Shown: positions 1-13,400 of the stretch, in pieces
Numbering within the stretch: the first letter of the stretch is position 1
Layout of the letters: every line of letters begins with the position of its first letter
Assembly (NCBI GenBank): GCA_037074765.1
Contig: JBAMDO010000084.1
Location: 124,001-188,000, forward strand
DNA length: 64,000 bases
DNA from: Mansonella perstans
Lineage: Eukaryota > Nematoda > Chromadorea > Rhabditida > Onchocercidae
Direction of reading: 5' to 3'
Made by a program: the position numbers and the translations under genes
Notes under the pieces: model-generated
The model's input: only the letters and a program-made list of their open reading frames with translations
The model's database searches: none
What the model was told of the DNA's origin: nothing

Positions 1-22
1 TTTATTTCTGGATTTCTTCCAG

Positions 23-52
23 GAAGATGACGCAGAAGGTATTTGGGCGTAG
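23..52 (+). CDS. Possible terminal exon of a gene entering from the left
   Basis: A pyrimidine-rich acceptor (ttcttccag, ending at 22) is followed by nine in-frame codons, EDDAEGIWA, and a TAG. This looks like the acidic C-terminal end of a protein whose other exons lie left of the window. The segment is too short to assign to a family, and a chance acceptor plus short open frame cannot be excluded. Confidence 0.3.
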   Translation, partial: EDDAEGIWA

Positions 53-3000
53 AAGCATTTCAAGTGAAAAACGAAAAAAATTTAATTACCATATTTCATC
101 TCTTTATCAGTTTTTCAACAGTCTTTTCCACTTTGCTTTATTATCTGTACGGGTTCATTTGTAAGCACTGCCAGATATCGGGTCTTTGACAATTTATATT
201 TTACTATGGTGGTGTCACCTCACAGTTTGTTCACGATTTATCTGTTACATATTTACGAAGTACTTTGTATAATCACATATAATTGATATTGGCAAAATTG
301 TTCATTTGTTCATTTATTCTAATTTAAAACATGTACTTTTTTGGTTTCTTTTTATTACCTTTAAAAGGATTTAGTTAAACCACCACTTTTCTTTATCCAG
401 GTACTTATAGAATTAATTTCCAGCTGTTTGGGAAAAGCGTATTCCCTCGTCATTATCGACTTTATACAGTTTCTCACAAGCAAATCGTTATTAATTATTT
501 CTCATTTCTGTTGAAATCTTGTGTGGAGAAGTTATCTGAACTTCAGCTTTGAGAAATTGTATCCATTTATGCTTGTATGCTTCATTGTAGAGTAATTTAT
601 TGTGAATTTCGAAATAAGTTAGCTACATTTAAAAAGACGCTTTTTATTAGTTGGAAATGAATGGTTCGGTAGTAACAAAAAAACATTTTTAAAAAACAAA
701 AAAGAAGCAAACTTCGTAGTTCATAGATCTCCACATCAAATTTCACTTTCGAAACAAATTTAATTTCTTAGGGTATACTGCATTTACTTTCCCATTATTC
801 ATCGTGTTCTATTTATTGACGTCCTGCATTAAAAAACTAAGCTTTTACAGTTTTAAACGATGTCCTGTGTTCTGTGAAAACAGAACTGATTGTTGGAATT
901 CTCGATATTTAATAAAAACTAATGAGCGCGAATCTTCCTATCGATTTTGCGTCTTAATTTGCGTTTATATTGTAATAAATATTTTGGTCTGTTTAGCTGT
1001 TGAATGGAATGTTGAATTTTTCTAGGAAAGAAAGTATACTCGTGAATTAGTAGTGAAAGAAACTTGTGTGCTTTATGTACTAGAGAAACATACCTTTTCT
1101 GAAAGCATTGAACTATATTTACCTCTCCTGAAGAAACAAATTATAAAGCTTCAAGACTTTTGTCCTACCTTCTATAGTTGAAAGCTATTCTGCACAGATC
1201 GGATAGTTGAAGATGGACCAGATAAATCAATTCAGTTTCTAGAAATGCGTGAACCTAGCATAAAGATACATGTCGTGTTATGAATTTGAAGTAACGAGAA
1301 AAATAAATTGTGACGAAGTTTAAAAAAAAACGATGCGATAATTATGAGAAAAAGGGAATCGAACGACTTTATAAAAGTTGTCTGTTAAAAGTTCCTCTTT
1401 TTTCTAAGTTTGGTTCGAAATGAAATTATATGGAAGAAAAAATGAAAATGAATTCTTGTGAGCTTAAGGTTTTCTTTTTTTCTGCCTAAAGTTAAGTCAG
1501 ATTTTATTCAATCATTAGAACAATTGTATATGTGCTTGAGATAATTTTAGAAGCGTAGTGTTTCGCATTCAAGCAAATCTCGATGATGATAAGAAGTGAC
1601 TTGTATGAATGAGTAGATAAGACAGATTGATCTATTCTCAATTATGTTTGCATAATATCTGTGCTAAGGAACATGTTATATTTGAAGTAATTGGTAGATA
1701 TATCCTTTTTTTAATTAATATGTTTGCATGTATGTTTTAGTTCTGAATTTCATTTCTGATTATTGTAAAAATTTGTAAAAAAATGTAAAAAATTACCAAG
1801 GAATTGGGCAATTTTGCCTGATTCATTTCATTTTACATAAAATATTTAAATGTTAAGTTTGAAAGATTTTTGTCTTTAATTTATTGAAAGATGAAAAAAA
1901 ATGAAAACGGAAATGGTGAGGAAATAATTGCTGCTAACAAACTGTACTTTTTATTTGCAGGTACATTGGATTCGTAGGCTTGAAAAGAATAAAAGAATTA
2001 ACAAAAGGATAAAAGTTTTAAATGGTTTTATTTGCATTTTTCCCTCTATTTATTGTACATTTTTATTATTTACCATCGTCACTTAGCATATTGCAATTGT
2101 CATTGCTGGTTACCTGTATTGATCATCGTACCATCATCCAGCACAAATGTCAGAAATAATTCTACCATTGTACTTTGACCTCTGAAAGGTCAAAGTTCAG
2201 TCTACTTAATTTACTTCATCCGTAATGTTTTTGCCTTATTTCTTGCTTTCTGAAATTGATTTCTGTAAGATTGTTCCTGGGATTAATTTAGATAAGATTA
2301 CCAAGATTTTTTTTTTTTTTTTTCATTGAAATCTGTTGTCGTCACCTTCAGTATGGAGTTAGTGAATCATTTTCAGTAGTTAAGAGAACGGTGAGCTGCA
2401 CCAGTGATTTGCTGCAAAACTAATTGATATTTAACTTGAAAATGAAAATCGAATATCAATAATTGTCTCCAAGTTTAGGTATCACGATGTATTGTTGAGA
2501 GTTTACTTTTTTAAACCAAAATTTTCATTGAAAATGAAATAAAATTTTGAAGGAAGGAATTGCCAGATAAATGTGGATGCATGTTGTCAAGAGGCATCCT
2601 AACATCAAGTTTTTATCCGTTCAACGTATCTGTTTTTAATTTTAATAAAGATTAAATTTCATATTTAAATATTGAATTTTTGTATTTTAATTTGTGGAAA
2701 TTTCCATTGGAGAGAGGTATTTGCAAATTTGGAATCGCGCAGATTCATTCTAGAGCGAAAAACAATATCGGCATTCTTCTTTCTGCCTTACTGTCCCGTC
2801 TGTTTTTCATCCGATTATTACATTGAAGCGCATTTTGCTCAATGATAGATTTCTAGGAGATTTGAGGCGGTAGTCCTCACTGATCCATTTCATAAAATAT
2901 GTTCTTTTATCAGAGTGAATTAATATCAACGGTAAACATATCATTCTACTATGTTCCCTATTAGCCAATAGGCTAATAGCTGTACTGTTTAGCCTAGTTT

Positions 3001-3721
3001 GATAAACTATGATAAATTTTATGAATATGAATGCTAATTATCATATTTCAATACGTTGAAATATGAGACATTCTCTTCGATCTTTTCATAATTAATTTTA
3101 TGTGAAAAAGAACTAGAAGGATACATATTCATTCTATCATTCTCGAATGCCTTTTTTTTTTTTTTTTTATTTTAAAGGATCGATCTCTTTTGAAATGGTT
3201 GTGATTGTATATAAATGTGTGCTGCATTTTTTTTTTTTTTTTTTTTAGCTCAAGAAGTTCATCTCTGTTGCACTTCTGTTGCATTGTTTACATCTATAAT
3301 GTCTGGTTATGCTACACAATAAAATTTTCTACGATTAAAAGCGATACGATGTTCCTTTTTTTTTCTTCTCCATCTACATTATCTCATATTTTATCTTAAA
3401 AATTTATTTTAAATTTTTACACATTTTAATATTTAAATTTATATGATTTATTGTTGTTATATTGCATAAATTATTGTAGCCTATTGAATAGTATTGAATC
3501 GTTTCATTTGTCAAAGTAAAATAAAATAATAATTTCATTCTTCTCAATCCGCATTTTCTTTTTAATTTTAGATTTTATTTCCATCCTATCTTTCATGTTG
3601 TAATTTTAGCATTATTGAATACACATATCTGTTTGGTAACAATTTGATGTGTTACTGCTGACTAGCCAGTTCATTGTTATTTAACAAACGAGAAACATTC
3701 GCATTTCTTAAGTGAAACAAA
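53..3721. other. Intergenic region, no gene seen
   Basis: AT-rich sequence with short poly-T runs (about 2310, 3153 and 3229) and no open frame longer than 73 codons that looks coding on either strand. It presumably holds the 3' UTR of the gene to the left and the 5' region of the UCKL1-like gene. I see no tRNA, SL RNA or repeat family here. Confidence 0.6.
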
Positions 3722-6700
3722 ATGCGTGAACACGTGGAACGGCACGTGACAATTGCTGACTCATTACCAGAAGCTTTCAATGGTTTAATGTCACCAAGTA
3801 GTGACCTTAGCAATAGGTAGTTGTTTTCTTTCTTTGCATGAATTATGGCATAATTTCTTGCACATTATATATTGTCATCAATTCTAAAGAGAGTTTTATA
3901 ATTTAAGGTGTTCAATTTCATTTTATTTCCATATGCTATGCTGTTTTTCATTTTCTCTTTTAGCTACATTTACTTAAGGCAAATGTTTAATTAAATGTTT
4001 ATTTAGCAGCATTGACCTAATTTCTTAATGTTTTTTATATTTATCGCTGGAACTTTTAGTAGTTCTACAGCCCCAACTCTCCCTCTACACAGACCTATGC
4101 GTACTATTTCGGGCTCCAAATCCGAAGATCATCTTATCACTACAGAAAGTGGACGTGTAAGTAAGATTTCGTTATCCTTTTTCTACTTTTTTTTATTCAG
4201 TGACTGTTGTAAATGCTTCCTTAAGAGGAATCGTTTACTCGATCATTTCTTCCCATTTTTTTTGTTTTTTTTTTTTTGAAGATTAGGTTTTGTGAAATTT
4301 GTTTTTACTGATTATCATTTTTCGATATGTTACAGCGTATATATACGAAAGGTCGTCCACCGTGGTATGATAGAGAAGGAAAAATTCTGAAACAGCCATA
4401 TGTGGTCGGAATCTGTGGTGGCTCAGCTTCGGGCAAAACCACTGTTGCCAGGAGAATAATTGAACGTTTGGAAATGCCATGGGTTACAGTTTTATCCATG
4501 GATTCTTTTTACAAAGTACTTTTTTCGAATAAAATTTTTCCATTCGAATTTCACTTCTATTTTTGAATGATAAACTGACAGACTTTCCAAGGTATTTAGG
4601 AAGTCAGTTTGAATTTGATACCTAAGGTAAATAAACTATTAAAGGTGCTAACAGAAGCACAGCATCATCTGGCGGCCAAAAATGAATATAATTTCGATCA
4701 TCCACAAGCTTTCGATTTCGATTTAATGTGTGAAACTGTTCGACGTCTTCGGGAAGGTAAAAATGTTGAGGTTTGTCGTTTTAAAGTTTTGGAAAATTTA
4801 AAATTAATAAATGTCTTCAAAACTTTGCGACATTTATTTGTAGGTTCCGGTTTATGATTTCACTACTCATCGACGTGACAAACAGCCGAAATTGATGTAT
4901 GGCGCCGATGTACTCATTTTCGAGGGAATTTTAGCTTTCCACAACAAGGAATTGGTTGATTTAATGGATATGAAAGTATGGTTGACTAAGTGTATACTTT
5001 TTTCTTTTCTTTTTTCTGACAAGGGTAGCTTTTAAAGCATGTATTTTTAATAATAATGTTGAGGTATTTGTGGACACCGATCCGGATACACGCCTGGCGC
5101 GAAGATTGGAAAGAGATATCCAGGACCGTGGACGAGATCTTCAGGGTGTTTTAACCCAGTATTTGCGATTTGTAAAACCGGCCTTTGATACGTTCATCGC
5201 ACCCGGTATGAAGGTTGCAGATATAATTGTACCACGAGGTGGTGGAAATAAAGTAGCCATCGATCTAATTGTCAAGCAAGTGAAAACTCAGCTCGCTGAA
5301 AGAGGTAAAAGCCATTGGAATTTTGCTGAAGTGAAATTTCTTAACAGTATAATTCTTACAATGTATTATTAAACCTTAAGGTTATGATGCGTCGAAGAAC
5401 CCTTATTCTCAGCGTGCAGAGATGGTACAAAAAGATTTGCCGTTACAGCTGCCACGTACGTTAACAGTTGTGTCACAAACGCCGCAAGTTCGTGGCTTGC
5501 ATACATTTATTAGGGATCGCAAAACTCCAAGGTAATTTTGTCGACTTTGTAGTATTTTTTTCAAGGGTGTAGGAATTTTCGCATTTGAACATAGCGCAAT
5601 TAAGTTGCAGGAAGCATCATCCCTCAGTTTTCTAGTCTTCAGGGATGAATTCAATTTTTATTCCAATCGGTTAATGCGAATATTGATCGAAAATGCTATG
5701 AATTTTATGCCATTCGAGGATGCCACAGTTACTACGCCGACTATGGAAAAGTATAACTTAACTGGAATTAAATTCTTATGTTGCAGATTTATTTTAAAAT
5801 ATGACTTATAATGAGTTCTGCTCTCTAGAACTTTGTATGAATTATAGAATCAAATATTTTTATATGTACAGATTTGTTGGCAAAAGGAATACAGCACAAA
5901 TATGCGGTGTTACAATCATGCGTGCAGGTGAAACAATGGAACATGCGTTAAGAGCTGTTGTGAAAGACTGTAAAATGGGCAAAATTTTGATACAAACCAA
6001 TGAGAAAACCATGGAACCGGAGTTATTTTATCTTCGCCTACCGAAGAATATTCATCGATATAAAGTTCTGTTGATGGATGCTACTGTGGCTACAGGTTTT
6101 TTTTTTTTTTTTATTCCTTCTTGCTATAGTTTTGGAAGCAATATCAAAAATTCTGTATTAACGTGTGGGCGTTATCAACATTCAGTTATTGCGGAGATAT
6201 GCTATGCTTCTGGCATATTTTTCCGCAGTTGTTTTCTTTTCTAAAATGTTTCGTGATTTAATCTTCGTTTTCATATCTTTTCCTGAACTTGAACTTGCTC
6301 TTATAAGTTAAATAATAACTTTTCAGACTTTGGAAAGGTTATTACTAGAATACTGCTAATTGTAACTGTTGAGGTTTGGTTTTGCAATAATTAGCAGCGT
6401 ATATGTATCTGTTGTTATAGGCGCAGCGGCAATGATGGCCATTCGCGTTCTATTGGATCATGATGTGCTGGAGGAAAATATTCTGCTGCTATCGCTACTT
6501 ATGGCCGGAACTGGTGTACATTCGCTTGCTTATGCTTTTCCTAGAGTACGCTTGAACATCTTATTTCACAGATGAAAACTTCATTTTGTTTCAACAGCCA
6601 TACTATTGATTTTCAGGTTGCTTTACTGACAACCGCCGTAGACCCGCATATCAATGAACTATACTATGTCATTCCGGGAATGGGTAATTTTGGCGATCGC

Positions 6701-6793
6701 TATTATGGGACTGAAGCTGTAACCGCATGTGATGATTCTTCAGGTGATGAAGAGACTTCAGGCGTTTCGCAGAAAGTGAAGTGCCTGCCATAA
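3722..6793 (+). CDS. UCKL1: Uridine-cytidine kinase-like protein with C-terminal UPRT-like domain
   Basis: Eleven phase-consistent exons (3722-3816, 4060-4156, 4336-4515, 4645-4770, 4844-4975, 5064-5304, 5381-5531, 5643-5750, 5872-6095, 6421-6545, 6617-6793) give 551 aa, close to the human UCKL1 length. The P-loop GGSASGKTT (about residues 92-100) and the following DSFYKVLT and [14 protein letters not shown] segments mark the uridine kinase half, which phosphorylates uridine/cytidine in pyrimidine salvage. From about residue 330 the protein is UPRT-like ([41 protein letters not shown]). In animal UCKL1 proteins this half is generally thought not to be an active UPRT. The tail is acidic. The start at 3722 is the first in-frame ATG; a possible trans-splice acceptor (tttcttaag) lies 9 bases upstream. 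Further 5' exons cannot be excluded. Confidence 0.94.
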
Positions 6794-8899
6794 TTTTTCA
6801 AAATTAAATTCTGTTTGCTTTACACATACAATTTCCACAGATATATAATCATATATCCATTCATATTTAATGGTATTTGTTGGTTGTTTTATCTCTTCTG
6901 CATGAAATTTTGGTAACTTGAACGTGAATTACGACGTTTGAAATGAAGAGTAAGACTTAGCATCTTAAATTATATAATTCTTGATTAGTTGATTGATGAA
7001 GTTAGTAGCGAAAATTGTGGGATTGTTTTCACGAAAGTTTCTGTCATGCTGATCCTAAGTCAAAGATTTTTATAATAAAAGAATGCGTTTAGGCGCTGTT
7101 AACATGGTAAATTTGCTTCTGGAGATGTGTGTTTTACCAATGTGCCTTTCTATCGTTGTTGATTTTTGCTGTTAAATTTAAAGAATTCCTGGAAACGATG
7201 CTTTCTTTTTCTTAAAAATCGAAGTATTTTTGTTTATGGTATATTATTTGTGGTATATTATTGGTATATTTGTTTGTGGTATATTATGTAATGACAAATA
7301 ACTAATGATTGTAACATTAGTTATATTTATGTAAATTTTCTTGTTTATTTCTATTTCGTGATGTGCTTATGTTAATCATTTTTAGTTGTTGATTATTTAT
7401 TGCACTTACTACGCTCAAGAAGGGTAGATAACATCTCGAGATCTCGCCAGATAAACAACTTAACAACCAGTTCGGTAATTTATTACCTTAAGAATAGGTT
7501 TTATTCTCTGTAAGTTGCAAATTTTTATTATTTTGTTAGTCTCCTATTTTGTCGCAGAAATTTATCAATAGCTCACTTTAACTTCTCCAGATTGTGTTAT
7601 AATTCATTTTATACTTCGTTGTGCATTAAAAGTATGACTTCTCCAATTCGTTTCTAAATGATGCACGAAAGATAGTGAGGAAAAACATGTTGCACAAAAA
7701 ACCTGATTGGAAGTAAATGCTAAAATGAGGTGATCAAGGTTTTACTGTCTTTTTTTGCATTAATGAAACTTTCAATTTTGAAATTTGAAACGAAATGCCT
7801 GGGCAATCATTTTGGTTCAAAAATTTTTAATTATTTAGAGAGTTGGGAATAGATTAGAAAATTGTAATAACAATAAACTACAGATAACAATGTATGATTT
7901 AAAGTGACAGTTATTCACTTCTTGGGAAAGTTTGCTATACTTAACAGAATGCATTAAGTGAAACGCAAAGGGAAGGAAAAGAACAAGAAGGGGACTTCGA
8001 AGGCTTCGTAATGAAGGAAAAATGTTTGAAAAATGACAAGCTTATCGCTTTTGGTAGATGATGATGGTTCAGAAGAAAAGCGAAATAAGGAAGTTGAAAT
8101 GTTGGGTGACTGCAATGTAAAAAAAATACGTTAATCGTCGTGAAGCGAATTCCATCATACAATATTTGAGTTTAACAATTATTCTGATAAGGCTTGGGAC
8201 CTTTTAGCTCAGAAAATAGATCACTGATTATATTTTCACAAATTTAGATAAACATGGATTATCGAGTAAATGTTAAAAGAAATATAAAACGTCTAAGCGG
8301 ATTATTATCAGGTCCATACCACTGGTTCAAATTTAAATTCATTTTTAGAATATTTTGAAAAAGCATCCATTCCAAAGAGTAGTGCTCATCCAACTCAATA
8401 TTATCATCTGGAAAAACCTCGTAACCGAAATTTATGTTGATATGAAAAATGATGCCTCACGTGGTCACTTGTAAAGTTTGCTTTTCAATATTAATTTCAT
8501 GATGGGGCAAAACCTAATTTAAAACTATGGTTTCTAAAAGAATTCCAAAAATTTATGACTTCTAAGCAAACATTTGACAATGCTGTTTGTGTTACATTGA
8601 GAATGAAATACAAAAGGAAAGTGCATTTTACAACAAAAAAGTGGTGTAAAAATTCATGAATGGTCTCTTGGAATCCGCGATATATGCGAGTTTTGATTGT
8701 CTACCATCCTTGTTTTTCATATTTTGTGCCTTCGATGAAATTGCCATTAGGAATTGTCTGTGCCTTGTAACATTTCACGAATTCGGTACTTTGAGATTTT
8801 TCCTGTTTAAAAAATAAATAGATGCAATTTAGTGAATTATAGTTTTCATTTTTTAAATTTTAAGTTGATTCCATAGCATTTTAAACTAATATAATAGAT

Positions 8900-8958
8900 T
8901 TGCATATGTGTAGTTTACATATGTGAATATTTACATATGTTTATATATGTACATATGT
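8900..8958. repeat. Cluster of CATATG palindromes
   Basis: About five copies of CATATG or acatatgt occur within 60 bases, in a purine/pyrimidine-alternating context. This is a low-complexity palindromic cluster that could form cruciform-like structure. No function is implied. Confidence 0.5.
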
Positions 8959-8971
8959 AGTTTAAAAGGTA

Positions 8972-9125
8972 TTATATACAAGTTGCGGATTTCTTCAGAA
9001 ATGCTGCTGCTTCTCCACGATTATCCACTGAAGCTGATGACCATGAAACTGAAGCAAGATACACTGTAACTTCAGCATGTGCAATATATTTTAATAGATC
9101 AAGTAATGTTAATCGACCTTCGTGA
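8972..9125. other. Coding-like segment open on both strands
   Basis: On the plus strand, 46 open codons with balanced composition (NAAASPRLSTEADDHETEAR) end at TGA 9123-9125. On the minus strand, LASVSWSSASVDNRGEAAAF lies in an open frame ending at TAA 8972-8974. GC content is well above the flanks. No family is recognised, and strand cannot be decided. Confidence 0.3.
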
Positions 9126-10409
9126 ATGTTTTAGGATCACAATCGTTTTCATCCATGTAATAACACACGAGAGTCGATTGTGGTTGGAGTAAGAAGACAG
9201 TGAAAAAACCAATTTCTTTATTTAATTAATAAAACAAAAATATCAGTGTACTTCAGTTCAAACCTGCTAATTTCACTAGCTTAATGCACCTTTTTCTTAA
9301 ATACGTAGTGAGTGATCACTCTTCCTTTCAAATCTATTCAGTGACTTTTTGTCTTACGGTAATTATCGTTTTCATATATTGCAGAATGTTCGCGATTTGA
9401 AAATACATTGCGCATTGCAGAATGAGAATGACGATGAATAAAATTAATGGTGTTAGGTTACTGAAACAATTTCCCACTGACTAATGCATCGAAAGACATG
9501 AAATAACTGAATGGTTCAAATATTTATTTTACTACAGTGAGACTGATATGAACCACATTTATGGTGCTGTACTAGTTAAATAAACCATTGTATTGAGAAT
9601 CGTACGCTTTTTTACAGACTGATAACAAAAATAGAACAATGATCTAGATACAGCATACACAGAAAGGCAATGATGAATTCCTTCAGAGGAAAGAACTAGC
9701 TCTGAAGACATGAATTGACCGTCTAAGGTAATTCTTGCCTCACGAAAGAGTGACTGAAAACTGTATTAGTGCATTCAAAACTGCTTAGTGGGAAACAGAA
9801 ATGATAGTTGACAATCAGAAATGCATCAGAAACAAAATTAATCCGAATGATATTAGATTTCTTTTAACTCGGAATAATATCAAAATGATCAGGAGATTAT
9901 CTCGCTTCATCACTGTTCAGTTTTGCTAAGTAAATCCACTAATCCAATCTATTCCGATTAAAATGTAATGTGTATCTAATTTTCCAACAAATGGGAAAGA
10001 AATGATTTGAAGGTTAATTCTACGTTGATTAGACCTTCGACTGCCTGCAGTGTGAAGTCTGATGCACACCAAAGACACTTTGCCCAAATGATAAGTCAGT
10101 AAACACAGACAGGTATTTTTATGTGCCCGCATTACTGGAAATATAAAAAAGTCATAAACGTATAGAGCAATATATAGAGAGGACACAGAGTTGAGTGTGG
10201 ATTGTACCAATAGGGCAGTATATAAATTAGAAAGAAAGCGAAACAGATATGGTACTGGACGAAGTAGTTCAATCATTTGGATCCATGAAGATATTCCATA
10301 AAATTCCTAGAAATATTGAAAGGACAGAAATGAAACAATAATCATGAAAAATAAGCAAATTTAATCCAAATTTCCAGTTATTTTAAAATATTAGAAAAAA
10401 TTCGAAAAC

Positions 10410-13400
10410 TCACTGGTCCTCTTCAATATCGATGTAGTGACCTTGTTTCAGCTCTTTCTGTTTAACAGGATATTTAATATTTTGTTTTCGCTCGCAGCAA
10501 CACATTACTGTTGCGGTGAATAATGCAAGCATAATTGCACTCAGTACTGCGATGAACCAAACTGCACTTTGCAAGCTTTCTGCAAACATTAGACACTGTC
10601 GTAAATGCACATGTGAAAGAGACCTCTCAACGTCATAAAAACTATTATAATATCCTGTTTTCACTAATGATTTTTTTCGCAGGATATAGACACAAAAACA
10701 TTGAACTATCCCAATACCAATTAATTCCAATCATCTTCACGTGTCAATGCGATTTTCAGGTCGATTCTTATACAAGAGTTAGTTTGTTATATTCAAGTCC
10801 ACTTTTTCTGTTTAATTATTAGAAAATACTAAGAAATAGAGCATATTGCACATATTCAATGAGGGTGTAAGCTGCAAGAGTTTCCTTTCCTTGATATTGT
10901 ATAAGCATATCTTCAAAAATTCAGTGAATCTCGAAATCTAAACAGTATTTCAGCGTAGCACACTTCTTATTTCGATCTGCTTATGTATCAAAGCATCCAT
11001 ACCATGAGAGATGCGCGTGATCGTAGCTCGACTTAGGCTTCGTATTGTAACTATTTCGGATGTTCGCTGCCTTTGATCTTCCTTAGCGATACCAATCATT
11101 TTATATCGTGTGTCTTCTTCTAGATTGTTTAACAATACCTCAGTTCGAGGCAAACTTATTTGTTCACTTTCTATCCAATCATTACTATCTAAATTTGGTT
11201 GAAATTAAAGAATAATAATTAAATTAGCTGTCACTACAATAATTATAATGAATGTTCAGATCTGTTCAATTTATTTACTTCTAAAAGTCAAAATCTTACC
11301 AGCAATAGAATATTTAACAAGAAAGGTAGATCCCGGCATAGCCCATTCGGTACCATTCGAAGGTAACCACTGAACTTGAGCCATGGTGGGAGAAATTACT
11401 TGGACAATGAAATTTGGTATGTCCGGATCTGCAAACATATTTGAAAATGAATTTCTGAAACAGTGTGGATGGTTTGCTTTCACTTTCTGAAGAAGAAAAT
11501 TATTGGCACCATAATTATTCAATGTTCTGGAAATTTCAGGAAAAATTGGTTTGGCATGACGAACCATTTTTTAATGCTTGTGCTTATTTCAGATTGTATA
11601 TTCCAGACAGACGGTATAATATAATGGAATTCAGAGTCAATGGAGCAAAATAATAGAGTCGAAAGCAAGAATATTATTTTTTTCGTTTGTAAGAAGAGTT
11701 CAAACCGCCATTAGCCTTTGGAATTTTTGCACTGATTTTTAAATGAATGATGAAATACCTCGAAGTGGCCAAGTTCGCACAAGTCGCACAGCTTTTGGTC
11801 CTTCACCACCCTTCGTTTCTGCCCAAACAGAAACCTTATAGCCAGTATCTGGCTCACTTTCTTCATTTAAATAATAAAGTTGTCGATTTAGTACAAACGT
11901 TTCGTCTTTTGCGCCCGTTGAGGAATCTTAAAAGTATTCATTTCGATATTTCTTTTTTCTAGAAATTTCATCTTTGAAAAATAAGAAATATTAAAACAAT
12001 ACGCATAACTCGTGATAACGGAGCCTGAATAAGTTTAACCGTTCAATGCCAGGATTCAATAAAATTATTAGAAACAGTCAAGTGTTACTTTCAAAAGTAA
12101 TGAAATAGCCGCGGATATATCCATTTGGTTGTCGTGGTGGTTCCCATGTAACATACAAACTTCTTGCTCCAACTGCTCGTACTCTCATATTGTGTACTTT
12201 GGATGGGACTATAAATATACAATATTTATTTTAGATTTGTTGAGATCAGATTAGATTATTTCTGGGGAATTTCATATTTGTTACTTCCTTCGGGAGTTGT
12301 AAATTTGATTGTTGACGGCGACGCACTTAGGTACCGACTGTTTGCTGTTCTAATGCATGCCATATAGCTCGTTATAGGGTTTAAACCGTAAAGAATTGTC
12401 TCGTTCTTATGGTTTTCAATTCCAAGATTCATTATAGCAAATGGCTTTTCCGTTTCCCAGTAATCAATCTAAAAAAAAAAATCGAAATGCCAAAAGAGGA
12501 AGGTTAGCGGTGATTCGTTCATATCTCACTTTTGGAGCTAAAAAAAAAATATACCAGGTAACCCTTGAAATGACCACGTACAGTATCCCGGTCCACGTGT
12601 TTCCATGTAAGAAGAACTGCAGTACAATTTATGAATTCAGAAACGCTGAAATCAACCGGCGACAACAGTGGTGCTGCAAAGACATAGTGCTTATAAAGGC
12701 GTTTTAAAATTTGAAAAGCTCTTTACTTTTGCAATTAAGTTCTGGAAAATTCACTATCTTCTCCTGAATATCCTTTGACACTTGTTGGTTTTACAATTGC
12801 ACGACCAAAACTATTTAAAGATTCAACTTGAATCAAATATTCCCGGAATGTCGGCTGGTCTCGAACAATTGTATGATTCTGAAAATTACTAATAAATATG
12901 CGATTCTTTTATAATAGGATGCTTATAAAACTAAAACAAATATTCAAAAATAACTTACAGCTAAAGGGTCTTCAATTCGTATTTCTGTCCAAGTTTCCCC
13001 TGGTTCATTAAGCCTGTAACGGACGATATAATTTAGTCCTGGGCCATTCCAATCATATTTATCCATGGGGTTCCATTCAATAATCATATTGTTTGGCTCA
13101 CTGCCTTCGGCTCGGACACCCTTTGGATTTGTAAATGGATAGTAAGCTTTAGTGGAACACATCATCCCCTCCTTGAAACCTGGTTCACTTTCACCGTGTG
13201 AATTTCGCGCTATTACGCGAAATGTATAATTTACCTATAACACGACTATTCGTTTACGAATTTTTGTAAATCAAAGACTTGGGCAAGCAAAAGTGGTCTA
13301 AATGAGTCAGTCACTCGTAATTTTTTTAACGTTTTTAGTTATATTTTGTCTAAAACAGAAATTTTAAATTTTAAGTTCTCACCCACGGTGAAAGTGCAAT

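Larger units (their letters stand above)
6794..10409. other. Region between convergent UCKL1 and lad-2 genes
   Basis: Both flanking genes end towards this region, so parts are 3' UTR. A possible poly(A) signal AATAAA for UCKL1 sits at 7074-7079. Simple structure includes an imperfect tggtatatta repeat at 7237-7285 and a cluster of CATATG palindromes at 8900-8958. One short segment at 8972-9125 has coding-like composition (see findings). No gene can be supported. Confidence 0.55.

Noticed and set aside
9926..10276. 116-codon open frame on the minus strand
   Set aside because: It lies just downstream of the lad-2 stop, probably in its 3' UTR, is rich in L/F/Y/I as expected of AT-rich frames and matches no recognised family.
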